A stretch of DNA of 64,000 nucleotides from Phytohabitans maris (GCF_031085175.1 NZ_JAVHUY010000029.1:62001-126000), one strand, 5' to 3'. Shown: positions 37,665 to 46,455, numbered from the stretch's first letter. The notes: generated from the letters alone by a model not told the origin. Program-made: numbers and translations.

Positions 37665-38506
37665 GTACGGGCAAGCCGGCGCCGGGGCATGTGCCGGCGC
37701 GGTTGTTGGAGCAGTACGCCGCCGGCTCCCCGGACGGCGCCCTCGTGGACGTGTGGTGGGCGGTCGAGGCGCACCTGGAGTCCTGCGGGTCCTGCCGCGA
37801 CCGGCTCGCGGCGGCGGTCGCGCGGTGCGCTCCCGCGACGGCTTCGCTGGTGGAGCGGGCCTGGGCCGGTCTGGCCGAGCAGGTGACCGGCGGCCCGGAG
37901 GCCGCGGCGCGGCGGGGATGGCGACCGGGCCGGACGGTCCGGTGGGCGGCGCCGCCGGTGCTGCCCCGCCTGGCGGCAACCGTGCTGGTGGTGCTGGCGG
38001 CGGTCGGCCTGGATCTGGTGAACCAGGCCGGCACCGGCCGGTTCCCGTCGTTGGTGTTGCTGCTGGCGCCGGTGGCGCCGTTGCTCGCGGTGGCGGCGGC
38101 CTGGTCGCGCGGGTTGGACCCGGCGCACGAGGTGGTGGTGGCCAGTCCGCGGGCGGGGCTGGATCTGGTGTTGCGGCGGGCCGTGGCGGTGCTCGCGGTG
38201 GTGATCCCGGTGCTGGCCGTCGCGGGTTGGCTGGTCGGTGCGTCACCGGCCGGCTGGCTGTTGCCGTGCCTGGCGTTGACGGCTGGGGCCCTGGCGCTCG
38301 GCGGCCTGGTGGGGCTGCACCGGGCGGCGACCGGGCTGGGGCTGGCCTGGATCGCCGTGGTCGCCGGGCCGAGCCTGGTCGTCGGCCGGACCCCGGTGCT
38401 GCTGGACCCGGCGGCGGTCGCCGTCTGGGCACCGGCCACGGTCGCGGTGACGGTGCTGGTGGTGGTTCGACGCGGCGCGTACACGGCTTTCCCGAGCGGC
38501 CGCTAG
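37661..38506 (+). CDS. Anti-sigma factor with zinc-finger start and multi-pass membrane domain
   Basis: A 281-residue protein. Residues about 15-55 form a zf-HC2-like anti-sigma domain (LLEQYAAGSPDG, then AHLESCGSCRDRL, with the HxxxCxxC ligands). The rest has five or six hydrophobic helices, so the sensor is a membrane domain, not the usual single helix. It would hold the sigma factor inactive until a membrane signal arrives. Start ATG overlaps the sigma stop codon; an ABC transporter follows after 20 bp. Confidence 0.82.
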   Translation: MSTGKPAPGHVPARLLEQYAAGSPDGALVDVWWAVEAHLESCGSCRDRLAAAVARCAPATASLVERAWAGLAEQVTGGPEAAARRGWRPGRTVRWAAPPVLPRLAATVLVVLAAVGLDLVNQAGTGRFPSLVLLLAPVAPLLAVAAAWSRGLDPAHEVVVASPRAGLDLVLRRAVAVLAVVIPVLAVAGWLVGASPAGWLLPCLALTAGALALGGLVGLHRAATGLGLAWIAVVAGPSLVVGRTPVLLDPAAVAVWAPATVAVTVLVVVRRGAYTAFPSGR

Positions 38507-38526
38507 CCGGTGGAGGAGAACGCGAC

Positions 38527-39327
38527 ATGGTGCGATCGGTGAGCGCCGGCGAGACCGCCCCGACCACGTACGCGTGGGCGGTCCACGCCCAACAGCTGCG
38601 GGTACGGGCCGGGCGGCGGATGGCGGTCGACGGGCTGGACCTGGCCCTGGGTGAGGGCGTGCACGGCCTGTTGGGTCCGAACGGGGCCGGCAAGACCACG
38701 CTGATGCGGGCACTGGCGACGGTGCTGCGACCGGCCGGTGGGACGCTCAGCGTGCTCGGGCAGCGGGTGAACGGGCGCCTGGACCTGCGGCGGCTGCGCC
38801 AGCAGATCGGCTACCTGCCGCAGGACTTCGGCTTCTACCGCCGGTTTCGGGTGCGGGAGTTCGTCGAGTACATCGCCTGGCTGAAGCAGATGCCGGCCCG
38901 CGACGTTCCGGGTGCGGTGCAGCGCGCGATCGACCGGGTCGGCCTGACCGACCGGGCCGAGCACCGCATGAGGACGCTCTCCGGCGGCATGCGGCGCCGC
39001 GTCGGGGTCGCCCAGGCGATCGTGAACGATCCGCGGGTGCTGCTGCTGGACGAGCCGACCGCCGGGCTGGACCCGGACCAGCGGCTGCAGTTCCGGGCGC
39101 TGCTGCGCGAGCTCGCCGCCGACACCTGCGTACTGGTGGCCACTCATCTGGTCGAGGACGTGGCGGCCGCCTGCACCGACGTGGTTCTCCTCGACGAGGG
39201 ACGGCTGGTGTTCCAGGGCGTGCCGGCGGACCTCGCGGCGGCCGCCGGCGGCGACGGACCGGGGGACAGCCCGACCGAGCGCGGCTACTCGGAGCTCATG
39301 CGCCGCCACCGGGAAGGGTTGGCATGA
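38527..39327 (+). CDS. ABC transporter ATP-binding protein (ABC-2 exporter type)
   Basis: A 266-residue ATPase. Walker A GPNGAGKTT, Q-loop YLPQDFGFYRRF, signature TLSGGMRRRVGVAQAI, Walker B VLLLDEPTAGLDP and the switch His in VATHLVED are all intact. It pairs with the permease encoded downstream, whose start overlaps its stop codon. The substrate is unknown; the Q-loop and signature are those of drug or antibiotic-export type ABC-2 systems. GGTGGAGGAG lies upstream of ATG 38527. Confidence 0.92.
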   Translation: MVRSVSAGETAPTTYAWAVHAQQLRVRAGRRMAVDGLDLALGEGVHGLLGPNGAGKTTLMRALATVLRPAGGTLSVLGQRVNGRLDLRRLRQQIGYLPQDFGFYRRFRVREFVEYIAWLKQMPARDVPGAVQRAIDRVGLTDRAEHRMRTLSGGMRRRVGVAQAIVNDPRVLLLDEPTAGLDPDQRLQFRALLRELAADTCVLVATHLVEDVAAACTDVVLLDEGRLVFQGVPADLAAAAGGDGPGDSPTERGYSELMRRHREGLA

Positions 39328-40685
39328 CCGGACGGATCCTGCGCGTCGAGCTGTGGCGGTCCAACGCCCGCTGGATGGCGCTGTTGCTGCTGCCCGCGGT
39401 GATCGGCGTCGGGGAGGCCGGGCGCGGGCTGACCGTGCTGGCCCTGGATCAGCGGCAGGCACTGTTCGGCGCGTTTCCGCTGGCGATGGGGGTGGCCGCC
39501 TGGCACGCCCGGCGGGACCGCCGGTCCGGCGTGGAGGAGTTGCTGGCCACCATGCCGCGGCCGCGGTGGCAGCGGGTCCTGCCGGGCGCGGTGGCCCTCG
39601 TGATCGGCGCCTTCGCCGCGTTCCTGCTCACCTGCCTGGTCAACGTCGCGCTGGTCGCGAACGCCGGCGGCTACCTCTCGACCGCCTCGCTGCCGATCGT
39701 CGCGGTCGGCGCGGTGGCCCTGCTCGCCCCGGTGGCGTTCGGGCTGGCCGTGGGCCGGTGGCTGCCGTTCATGCTGGTCCCACCGGTCCTGATCCTGTAC
39801 ATGGCGATGAACCTGTTCTTCGGCGACACCGAGGCGTACACCGAAGGTCCGGACGCCTCCGGCGAGCCACCGGGCTGGCTGCTGCTGTGGGGCACGCTGC
39901 AGTCGGTGGGCACGGAGTTCGACTTCGCCGCGATCACCGCCCGAACCCACCTCGGCCAGGCGCTGTGGCTGGTCGCACTGGCCGCGGCCGGGATCATCCT
40001 GTACGCCACCACGCGGCCGGGTGGCCGTGCCGCCGCCGTCGCCGTGGTGGCGGTGGGTGCGGCGGTCGCCGTGCCGGTGCTGCCCGACCGGTACGCCGAG
40101 GCCTACGCCCTCGACCCGGGCGCCACCGCGCCGGTCTGCACCCCGCGGCCGCCCCGCGTCTGCGTGACACGAGCGCACCGGGCCGCCCTGCCCGACCTGT
40201 CCGGCCCGGGACGGGAGGCGCTGGCGATCCTGGCGGCGAAGCTGCCCGACCCACCCACCTCGGTGACCGAGATCTCGTACGCCGACCCGCCGGCACCCCG
40301 GGCCGACACCGTCCACATCGCACTGTGGGTCGGCGGGGACGGCCGGCTCCGCGGGCCCGTGCTCGGGATCGTGCCGGACATCCGGTGGGAGCTGCTGCTC
40401 GGCGCGGGCACGCCAAGCTGCGCGGACCCGCCGCCGGGTACCCCGGAACGGCGCCGGTACGACCTGGCCCGGCTCGTCGCCGCCGCCTGGCTGCTGGACC
40501 AGGACCCGCCGCCCGCTGACCCGGGTGATCCGGCGCTGGCGAGCCGGACCGAGTCCCTGGCCGCGTACCAGGCGCTGCGCCGGCTGCCGCCGGACCAGCA
40601 GCGGACCCGCGTCGCCCAGCTGCGCCGGGCCGAACTGGCCTGCGACAGCGGCGACCGGCTGGACCTGCTGACCGGCCCGCGGTGA
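39324..40685 (+). CDS. ABC transporter membrane protein with large soluble C-terminal region
   Basis: A 453-residue protein. The first 240 residues have six hydrophobic segments of an ABC-2 permease (VELWRSNARWMALLLLP, LPFMLVPPVLILYMAMNLFF and others). A soluble region of about 210 residues follows, with a CTPRPPRVCV Cys pair and a Pro-rich Asp/Arg stretch; I do not recognise it. It would form the exporter with the upstream ATPase. Its ATGA and GTGA junctions (39324 and 40682) show tight coupling on both sides. Confidence 0.78.
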   Translation: MTGRILRVELWRSNARWMALLLLPAVIGVGEAGRGLTVLALDQRQALFGAFPLAMGVAAWHARRDRRSGVEELLATMPRPRWQRVLPGAVALVIGAFAAFLLTCLVNVALVANAGGYLSTASLPIVAVGAVALLAPVAFGLAVGRWLPFMLVPPVLILYMAMNLFFGDTEAYTEGPDASGEPPGWLLLWGTLQSVGTEFDFAAITARTHLGQALWLVALAAAGIILYATTRPGGRAAAVAVVAVGAAVAVPVLPDRYAEAYALDPGATAPVCTPRPPRVCVTRAHRAALPDLSGPGREALAILAAKLPDPPTSVTEISYADPPAPRADTVHIALWVGGDGRLRGPVLGIVPDIRWELLLGAGTPSCADPPPGTPERRRYDLARLVAAAWLLDQDPPPADPGDPALASRTESLAAYQALRRLPPDQQRTRVAQLRRAELACDSGDRLDLLTGPR

Positions 40686-41269
40686 GACCGCTGGTGCTGT
40701 ACCTGCGGTCCCGGCGGGTGCCGACGGCGGTCGCGGCGGCCGCGGCGAGCGTCGCTCTACTGTGGTCGCTCGACCAGACGACCGACCACCGGACGACCGG
40801 ACTGGTCGCCACGCTGGCCGTGGTCGCCGCCACCGCGGCCTTCGGCACCGGCCTGGCCGGGCACGACCGCGACCTCGACCGGAGCGCCGCGCTCGCCTGG
40901 CCGCCCTGGCGCGCCGCCCACGTCGTGGCCGCCGGCGCCATCGTGGTCGGCCTCGTCGCCGCCACCACCGTTACCGGCGAACGGCTCGCCACGGCCAGCC
41001 ACGTCATCCGCGACACGGCGGGGATGACCGGACTGCTCGCGCTCGGCGCGGCGGCACTCGGCGCCGGCCGGGCCTGGATCCTCCCGCTGACCGCCGCCCT
41101 GCTCGGCGAGACCGTCGCGCCGCGGCTCGGGCCGCCACCGCTGGACGGGTACCAGCAGGCACTGACCTGGACACACCAGCCCACCACGTCGACGACGGCC
41201 GCCGTCACCGCCGCGGCCCTCGGCGCGACCGGCGTGCTCGTCTACGCCATCGCCGGCCCGCGAACCTAG
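40682..41269 (+). CDS. Small membrane protein, last gene of the sigma/ABC operon
   Basis: A 195-residue protein with five or six hydrophobic segments and no recognised family. It starts with GTG overlapping the previous stop (GTGA). Its position suggests a second exporter membrane subunit. An Arg/His/Asp patch (AGHDRDLDRS) lies in a loop after the second segment. Confidence 0.7.
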   Translation: MRPLVLYLRSRRVPTAVAAAAASVALLWSLDQTTDHRTTGLVATLAVVAATAAFGTGLAGHDRDLDRSAALAWPPWRAAHVVAAGAIVVGLVAATTVTGERLATASHVIRDTAGMTGLLALGAAALGAGRAWILPLTAALLGETVAPRLGPPPLDGYQQALTWTHQPTTSTTAAVTAAALGATGVLVYAIAGPRT

Positions 41270-41384
41270 CCGCTTGGCCGCCGGCGTCGCCGTAGGTACC
41301 CCGGCTACCCGGGCGGCCCGCCGCGCGGGCAGCGCCTCGCGACCGGGCTGTGCGCGGGGCCCTTCGGGCAGGCCGTTCTGGTGG

Positions 41385-41921
41385 TCAGCGCCGGCTGCCG
41401 TGCCGGCCGTCCTGGCGGGCCTGGTCGGTGTCGCGGGCGACGTCCGCGACGCGGGCGGCGAGGCCCTCGTGCGTCACCGGCAGGTGCTCGCGGGTGGCGG
41501 CCAGCAGCGGGATGAGCGCGGCGGGATCCTCGGTGCCCAGCGCGTCGTGCAGCCGGTCGAGGCTGGGCTGGGCGGCCGGGTCGAGGTCGGTCAGCGCGCT
41601 CACCTGGCCGGCGAGCTGGCGCAGGTCGGCGCCGTGCGCGCGGGCCCAGGCGGTGACCGCCCGGTCTCCGGCGCGGCGGTCACGCACGGCCTGCACCCGC
41701 TGGTCCTGGGTCGTGCCGGCGTCCGCGTCGGTGCGGTGCAGGCGCAGGTAGCGGCGCTCGGCCGCCTGCCGGCTGGCCACGCCGAGGACCGGTGCGAGCT
41801 CGGTCCAGCTCGCACCGGCCGTACGAGCGACGCCGATCAGCTGCGGCTCCCACTCGTCGAGCAGCTTGCGCAGCTCGTGCAGCGCCACCAGGGCCTGCAG
41901 CACAGGTTCACGGGCCGGCAC
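41385..41921 (-). CDS. Hsp18-type transcriptional regulator
   Basis: A 178-residue cytosolic protein of the family annotated as HSP18 transcriptional regulators. The N-terminal half contains a helix-turn-helix-like segment (IGVARTAGASWTELAPVLGVASRQAAERRY); the rest is helical with several His. It is divergent from the Hsp20 gene and probably represses it through the two palindromes in the gap. It may sense heat or misfolded protein, as related repressors do; this is inferred. Confidence 0.75.
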   Translation of the reverse strand: MPAREPVLQALVALHELRKLLDEWEPQLIGVARTAGASWTELAPVLGVASRQAAERRYLRLHRTDADAGTTQDQRVQAVRDRRAGDRAVTAWARAHGADLRQLAGQVSALTDLDPAAQPSLDRLHDALGTEDPAALIPLLAATREHLPVTHEGLAARVADVARDTDQARQDGRHGSRR

Positions 41922-41941
41922 CGCCGCACCACCTCCCGGAA

Positions 41942-41958
41942 GTCATCGCTGCGACGAC
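41942..41958. promoter_or_regulatory. Operator-like inverted repeat, Hsp20 promoter, site 1
   Basis: GTCATCG and CGACGAC arms, 3-base spacer, one mismatch. Same design as the site at 41967, about 26 bp away centre to centre. Confidence 0.55.
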
Positions 41959-41966
41959 ATAGGGCT

Positions 41967-41985
41967 TGTCATCGTTCCGATGACA
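41967..41985. promoter_or_regulatory. Operator-like inverted repeat, Hsp20 promoter, site 2
   Basis: Perfect 8-base arms TGTCATCG and CGATGACA around TTC. It lies 61 bp before the Hsp20 ATG and 46 bp before the regulator start, so it could control both. Confidence 0.65.
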
Positions 41986-42045
41986 TGTTAGAACATTGAG
42001 GAGCGCATTGACACCGTCCGTTCGTCGCGTAGGAGGTGGCTTGTC

Positions 42046-42486
42046 ATGTTGATGCGCACCGACCCGTTCCACACCCTGGACCGGATCACCCAGCAGTTCC
42101 TCGGCCTCAACGCCCCCGGCACCTGGTCGCGGCCCGCGTCGATGCCGATCGACACATACCGCGCCGGTGACGAGTTCCTGGTCGCCTTCGACCTGCCCGG
42201 CGTCAGCCCCGACGCGATCGAGATCGACGTCGAGCGCAATGTGCTGACCGTCCGCGCCGAGCGACGCCCACCCGAGCTCGGCGAGGGTGCGCAGCTCCAG
42301 TTCTCCGAGCGCCCGCTGGGTGTCTTCTCCCGGCAGCTGTTGCTCGGCGAGGCCCTCGACAGCGACCACGTCCAGGCCAGCTACGACAACGGCGTGCTGC
42401 TGGTTCGCATCCCGATCGCCGAAAAGGCCAAGCCGCGCAAGGTCGCCGTCTCCGTCACCGGCGACCGCAAGGCGATCAACGCCTGA
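42046..42486 (+). CDS. Hsp20/alpha-crystallin family small heat-shock protein
   Basis: A 146-residue small heat-shock chaperone. The alpha-crystallin domain spans about residues 42-135: MPIDTYRAGDEFLVAFDLPG, DAIEIDVERNVLTVRAERR and the conserved LLGEALDSDHVQASYDNGVLLVRIPI end, then a basic tail (KPRKVAVSVTG). It would hold unfolding proteins in the cytosol. AGGAGG lies nine bases before ATG 42046. It is divergent from the Hsp18-type regulator and followed by a strong terminator. Confidence 0.93.
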   Translation: MLMRTDPFHTLDRITQQFLGLNAPGTWSRPASMPIDTYRAGDEFLVAFDLPGVSPDAIEIDVERNVLTVRAERRPPELGEGAQLQFSERPLGVFSRQLLLGEALDSDHVQASYDNGVLLVRIPIAEKAKPRKVAVSVTGDRKAINA

Positions 42487-42495
42487 TTCCCCCGC

Positions 42496-42527
42496 GGGCC
42501 GGGACGAGCGGTTCGCTCGCCCGGCCC
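42496..42527 (+). terminator. Strong hairpin after Hsp20 gene
   Basis: Long GC stem (GGGCCGGG, one unpaired base, CGAGCG; matched by CGCTCG and CCGGCCC) around a GTT loop, starting ten bases after the stop codon. Confidence 0.7.
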
Positions 42528-42915
42528 ACCACGGTCGCGAGGTGGCGGCGATGTCCGCCGCGACCCGCACCGCGAGCCCTCCCCGAACCCGCGGACCGGC
42601 CGCCACCAACCGGCTACCGCGCCACGGCGGCCGGCCCGCCGGCGCCGGGCTGGCCGGCCGCGCCCCGCATCTGGCCGGCCCGGCAACGGTCTCCGCCCGC
42701 ACACCCGGGAAAGGCAGGTGAGCCATCTCGAACGACACACACCACGACATCGCCGAATCCACGGGTCCCAGCCGGCACGGGCTGGGACCCGTCTGATTCG
42801 CCTGGCGCGGCGAGCCCGCACGGGCCGGCCGGGCCCCGGACACCGGCGGACCCGGCGGCGCCGGTGGGGCTGCCTAGCTCGTCAGACTCCGCCGGGGCGG
42901 CACGGCGATCACCGC
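42528..42915. other. Intergenic region between Hsp20 and CBS genes
   Basis: These 388 bp hold no convincing gene; open frames here are Arg/Pro-rich and lack ribosome-binding sites. A second perfect hairpin lies inside it, listed separately, and could terminate transcription from either side. Confidence 0.45.
42761..42792. terminator. Perfect hairpin between convergent genes
   Basis: Thirteen-base perfect arms (ACGGGTCCCAGCC and its complement) around a 6-base loop. It lies between the Hsp20 and CBS-protein genes, whose 3-prime ends face each other, and so may serve as a shared terminator. Confidence 0.6.
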
Positions 42916-43338
42916 CTACGTGTTTTCCCGGGCCGCGCTGATGTCGGCCAGAACGGAGCCGGAATCCCGCTCGATGGCCACGTCACCCAGCGACAACACC
43001 CCCATCAGCTCGCCACCGTCGATGACCGGAATCCGGCGTACCGCTCGCTCGCGCATCACGTCCACGGCCTCGTCGGTGTCGTCCTCCGGCCCGAGGACGG
43101 CCAGATCGGGGCTGCACACCTCACCGAGCGTGGTCGCACCGGCGTCCCGGTCGTCGGCCAGGGCGCGCACGACGATGTCCCGGTCGGTGACGATGCCGCG
43201 CAACCGCCCGTCGCCGCCGACCACCAGCACGTCTCCGATGTCTTTGGCGCGCATCTGCTTGGCCGCCTCGACCAGCGAGGCGTCCGGCGGCAGCGTCACG
43301 GGGTGCGGGGTCATCAGGTCGCGCACTTTCTGCGCCAT
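42916..43338 (-). CDS. CBS-domain pair protein
   Basis: A 140-residue protein consisting of two CBS domains: RDLMTPHPVTLPPDASLVEAA, VVGGDGRLRGIVTDRDIVVR and the second repeat around DVMRERAVRRIPVIDGGELMGVLSLGDVA (split here at bases 43080-42960). Stand-alone CBS pairs bind adenosine nucleotides and are often induced under stress or hypoxia in actinobacteria, which fits with the Hsp20 neighbour. ATG 43338 is preceded by GGAGGTGTGCC. Confidence 0.9.
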   Translation of the reverse strand: MAQKVRDLMTPHPVTLPPDASLVEAAKQMRAKDIGDVLVVGGDGRLRGIVTDRDIVVRALADDRDAGATTLGEVCSPDLAVLGPEDDTDEAVDVMRERAVRRIPVIDGGELMGVLSLGDVAIERDSGSVLADISAARENT

Positions 43339-43595
43339 GGCACACCTCCAGCTAGCGTGAAGACCTCAGCTCGGCGTACCCCAGGGCGGTGGCATGAAAC
43401 CGGGCGCCGGCGGCGGCGAGTACGTCCGGTCGCGTGGTGCTCACCGAGCGGGCGGCCTGACGGACCCCCCTGGTGCGGTGGCCACCAACCTTTGCCGGCT
43501 TCGCCCGGCCCGGGTGACCAGCTGCCGAAGGCCGCCGGTCACCCGGTGAACGTCACGGGCCACCGCACCGGAGAACATCGGGCGGTCGGTGCCGG

Positions 43596-44399
43596 TCAGT
43601 CGGCGATATGGGCGGTGTTGTCGAGCCAGTGCCGGACGAGGTCGGTGTCGCCGTCGACGCTGATGTCCGTGGCCTCGGGGCCGGTGAGGGGGAGTCGTCG
43701 GGTCAAGGTCAGCAGCAGCGATCGGGCCGGGCCGGTCACCGTCACGTCGGCCGGCTTGGTCCCGGGCTGCCACGTCGCCCCGTCGGGCCGCCGTTCGACG
43801 AACCAGGCGCCCGCGTCGTCCGCGGTGTCGGTGGCCAGCCACTGCAGGGTCTGCCCGGTGCCCCGGATGGCGTGGGCGGACTCGGACCGCAGCATCTCCC
43901 ACGTCGGTGAGGTGAGCATCGCGAGGTGGTGGCTGATGAGCGCGGCCGCGATGTCCGTGTCGATGTCGGCCGGTCGGCCCGCCGCGTTGGCGGCGTCGAA
44001 GCCGTGCACGACCGTCTCGTTGAGGACGTTGGACATCCAGAACCGCGTCCCGGACCGCTCGTCCCCCGCGGCGTTGAACACCGGCGCGTCGAGCGCGTCG
44101 TCGGAGAACGCGCTCGCGACCCGCTGCGCGGACTGCGCCAGCCACGCCTGCCACTGGCCGGGGTCGGTGGGCAGTACGGCATAGTCGGTGGGCAGCTGTG
44201 TGGGGTCGGTGATGCGCCGCTCGATGATCTCCGCGGTCCAGTGCTGGGTCTGGCCCAGGTGCTCGACCAGGTCGGTGACGGTCCACCGCGGGGTGGTCGG
44301 CACGGCGGCGTCAGGTCCGGCCACGGCGGCTGATTCCGCCAGACGCCGGGTGTGTTCGACGATCGCTCGCCGGGCACGTTCCGCGTTCAGCTCGGTCAT
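43596..44399 (-). CDS. Maleylpyruvate-isomerase-like, mycothiol-dependent DinB-fold protein
   Basis: A 267-residue protein of the TIGR03083-type (mycothiol-dependent maleylpyruvate isomerase/DinB) family: VPTTPRWTVTDLVEHLGQTQHW with the first metal His, NVLNETVVHGFDAANAAGR with two more, and the C-terminal domain around TVTGPARSLLLTLTRRLPL. Such proteins use mycothiol, the actinobacterial thiol, but most substrates are unknown. I chose ATG 44399 because GGAGG lies ten bases upstream; the open frame further upstream is not protein-like. Confidence 0.85.
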   Translation of the reverse strand: MTELNAERARRAIVEHTRRLAESAAVAGPDAAVPTTPRWTVTDLVEHLGQTQHWTAEIIERRITDPTQLPTDYAVLPTDPGQWQAWLAQSAQRVASAFSDDALDAPVFNAAGDERSGTRFWMSNVLNETVVHGFDAANAAGRPADIDTDIAAALISHHLAMLTSPTWEMLRSESAHAIRGTGQTLQWLATDTADDAGAWFVERRPDGATWQPGTKPADVTVTGPARSLLLTLTRRLPLTGPEATDISVDGDTDLVRHWLDNTAHIAD

Positions 44400-44612
44400 T
44401 GGAATGTCCTCCGTAGGAATCGTTGATGCTGGGTATGACTCGGCGCGCCGGCCGAACTCATCGGTGACTGACCAAGGCCGCCCAGTGGGCCGGCGTCGCC
44501 GGGCCGGTCCTCGACGGCCGCGGGCCGCCCGTCCATGTTTCGTCCAGGTTTTGCCCAGGGCCGGTCGGCACGCTGTGCGGGACAGTGTTTCGACTGAGAT
44601 TCGGGGGTGGTC

Positions 44613-45098
44613 ATGACAGCGCCACGGAGACGTCGCAGGCTCTGGAGCGGGCTCGGCGTCGCGTTGCTGGCGGCGGCGACGCTGGTCGCGGTCTCCGGCT
44701 CGGCGGCGAGCGCCGCCGTCCAGGTGGGCGAGCCGTGCACCAGCCGGGGGTACGGGTCGCCGCGGAGTTACCCCTCGACTCCTCCGACGGGTGAGGGGCC
44801 GGCGGGCACCGCGTACATCTACTACCGGTCGAACCCGCCGACCAACTGCGCGCTGTTCTACGCCAACCCGCCCGGCACGGAGAACCGGGCCGAGTACATC
44901 CAGCTCTGCCTGCAGCGCCAGAGTGACGGCAGGCAGGAGTGCGACCCGCCGGCGCGAGGGTCCGGGCCGTACCACACGTTCGCCGGCCCGGTCTACATCA
45001 ACGCACCCGGCATGTGCGTGCTGGCGCACGGCTCGATCCGGCTGAGAGGGGACACGCGCGCGGACCGCCTCAACACCGGCTGGGTGAGATGCGGTTAG
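44613..45098 (+). CDS. Secreted hypothetical protein
   Basis: A 161-residue protein with a clear signal peptide (PRRRRRLWSGLG, hydrophobic core, cleavage near AASAAV, residue about 34). The mature part is Pro/Tyr/Cys-rich: six cysteines (in GEPCTS, TNCALF, QLCLQR, QECDPP, GMCVLA and VRCG) could make three disulfide bonds. I do not recognise a family. The last residues end in WVRCG. The gene stands alone. ATG 44613 is preferred over an in-frame GTG at 44607. Confidence 0.7.
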   Translation: MTAPRRRRRLWSGLGVALLAAATLVAVSGSAASAAVQVGEPCTSRGYGSPRSYPSTPPTGEGPAGTAYIYYRSNPPTNCALFYANPPGTENRAEYIQLCLQRQSDGRQECDPPARGSGPYHTFAGPVYINAPGMCVLAHGSIRLRGDTRADRLNTGWVRCG

Positions 45099-45182
45099 CC
45101 GGCGGCTGAGCGGATCGGGTGTACGGCGGGTGGCGCTCGGGGGGTGCCGCCCGCCCCCGCTGGGTGGGGTTGGCCCCCGCGG

Positions 45183-45908
45183 TCAGCGGGGCACGCCGGT
45201 GAGGACGGCGGCCGGGACCGTGCGGGAGCGGAGCTGGATCTGGGCCACCGCGGCGACCGCCACGTCCAGGCGGTAGCCGGCCGTGCCGGTGCCGGACGTG
45301 ACCTGGCAGGTGCCGGCCGGGTGGGCGGCGCCGTCGCGGTCGATGGCCAGCGCGTCGTACGCGCCGTCCGCCGGGGCGGCGTCGACGGTGACGAGCAGCC
45401 ACGACGGGTTGCCCTGGTAGAAGAAGGCGGTGCCGGCCGGCTGGCCGTCCACTGTGGTCATCCGCACCGCCTTGAGGTAGCGCCCGTCGGCCACCTGGAG
45501 GGTCTGCCGGTACTGGCGGGCCAGCTCCCGGTCGTCCGCCGACTGCCACCGTACCGCCTGGGCGCCGGCCGCCGCCGCGACCGCGACCGCCGTGGCGAAC
45601 GCGACCGCGATCCGGAGCCTTGGCACCCTGGGCAGGAGACTCCGCCGTCGCCTCCTGCCCAGGGCCGGCCCGGCGTCCGTGCCCAGCCGGGCCAGCACGC
45701 CGCCCTCGAAACCGGGCGGCGGTTCCACCGGCGGCGCCAGCAGCAGCAGGGCGTCGGCGGCGCGGGAGAGCGCGGCCAGCTCGCGCCGGCAGGCCGCGCA
45801 GCCCTCCACGTGCGCCAGCGCGGACGCCCGCTCGTCGCCGGCCAGCGCGCCGGTGGCCAACTCGGGCAGCAGCTCCCGGACCCCGGGGCAGCCGTGCGGC
45901 TCACTCAT
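45183..45908 (-). CDS. Zinc-finger anti-sigma factor with one membrane helix
   Basis: A 241-residue anti-sigma factor. Residues 1-45 form the zf-HC2 domain (LLPELATGALAGDERASALAHVEGCAACRREL, with HxxxCxxC at AHVEGCAAC). A single membrane helix follows an Arg-rich run (RIAVAFATAVAVAAAAGAQAV), then an outer domain of about 110 residues (YDALAIDRDGAAHPAG, TSGTGTAGYRL). It overlaps the stop codon of the sigma gene (GTGATGAG at 45901-45911). It would sequester that sigma factor at the membrane. A GTG at 45911 is an equally good start. Confidence 0.85.
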   Translation of the reverse strand: MSEPHGCPGVRELLPELATGALAGDERASALAHVEGCAACRRELAALSRAADALLLLAPPVEPPPGFEGGVLARLGTDAGPALGRRRRRSLLPRVPRLRIAVAFATAVAVAAAAGAQAVRWQSADDRELARQYRQTLQVADGRYLKAVRMTTVDGQPAGTAFFYQGNPSWLLVTVDAAPADGAYDALAIDRDGAAHPAGTCQVTSGTGTAGYRLDVAVAAVAQIQLRSRTVPAAVLTGVPR

Positions 45909-46455
45909 CACGCACCTCGAAGTGTTCGCGCAGCCGGGCCATCCCGAGCCTGATCCTGGTCTTCGCGGTGCCCAGCGGCACCCCTTCCCGCTCGGCGATC
46001 TCCTTGGCGGTCAGCCCGTAGAAGATCGCCAGCACCACGGCGGTCGCCTGCTCGCGGGAGAGCGCGGCGAGCGCCACCCGGATCCGGTCGGCGTCGGCGA
46101 CCTCGTCGGCCGCCCACTGCGCGTGGCCCGCCGCCTCGGCCGCGCCGAGGAGCGCGACCAGCACCTCCGGCTGGTACGGCTGGTCGCGCCGCATCCGCAC
46201 GACGTCGATGGCCGCGTTGCGGGCGATGGCGAGCAGCCAGGGCACGACCGCGCCGCGGCGCGGGTCGTACCCACCGGCAAACCGCCACGCCCGCACGAAC
46301 GCCTCCTGGGCCACGTCCTCGGCGGTCGCGGGCACGCCGACGATGCTCAGCGCGAGGCCGTACACGCGGGCCTGGAAGCGGCGCACGAAGCCCGCCGCGG
46401 CCTGCGCGTCGCCGGTCGCCATGCCGGCCACGAGCGCCTCGTCACTGACCCCCAC
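45901..46455 (-). CDS. ECF RNA polymerase sigma factor (RskA/SigK-like)
   Basis: A 184-residue ECF sigma factor. Region 2: AAAGFVRRFQARVYGLALSI and DVAQEAFVRAWRFAGGYDPR; the helix VVPWLLAIARNAAIDVVRMR; region 4: ALSREQATAVVLAIFYGLT and the DNA helix GVPLGTAKTRIRLGMARL. It is paired with the anti-sigma gene by overlap and is divergent from a lipoprotein and cytochrome b gene pair 84 bp away, its most likely targets. GTG 46455 is the best start; the frame upstream is not protein-like. Confidence 0.87.
   Translation of the reverse strand: MGVSDEALVAGMATGDAQAAAGFVRRFQARVYGLALSIVGVPATAEDVAQEAFVRAWRFAGGYDPRRGAVVPWLLAIARNAAIDVVRMRRDQPYQPEVLVALLGAAEAAGHAQWAADEVADADRIRVALAALSREQATAVVLAIFYGLTAKEIAEREGVPLGTAKTRIRLGMARLREHFEVRDE

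Noticed and set aside
42718-44184. Long plus-strand frame across the CBS and DinB-like genes
   Set aside because: It is antisense to two clear families and lacks a ribosome-binding site.
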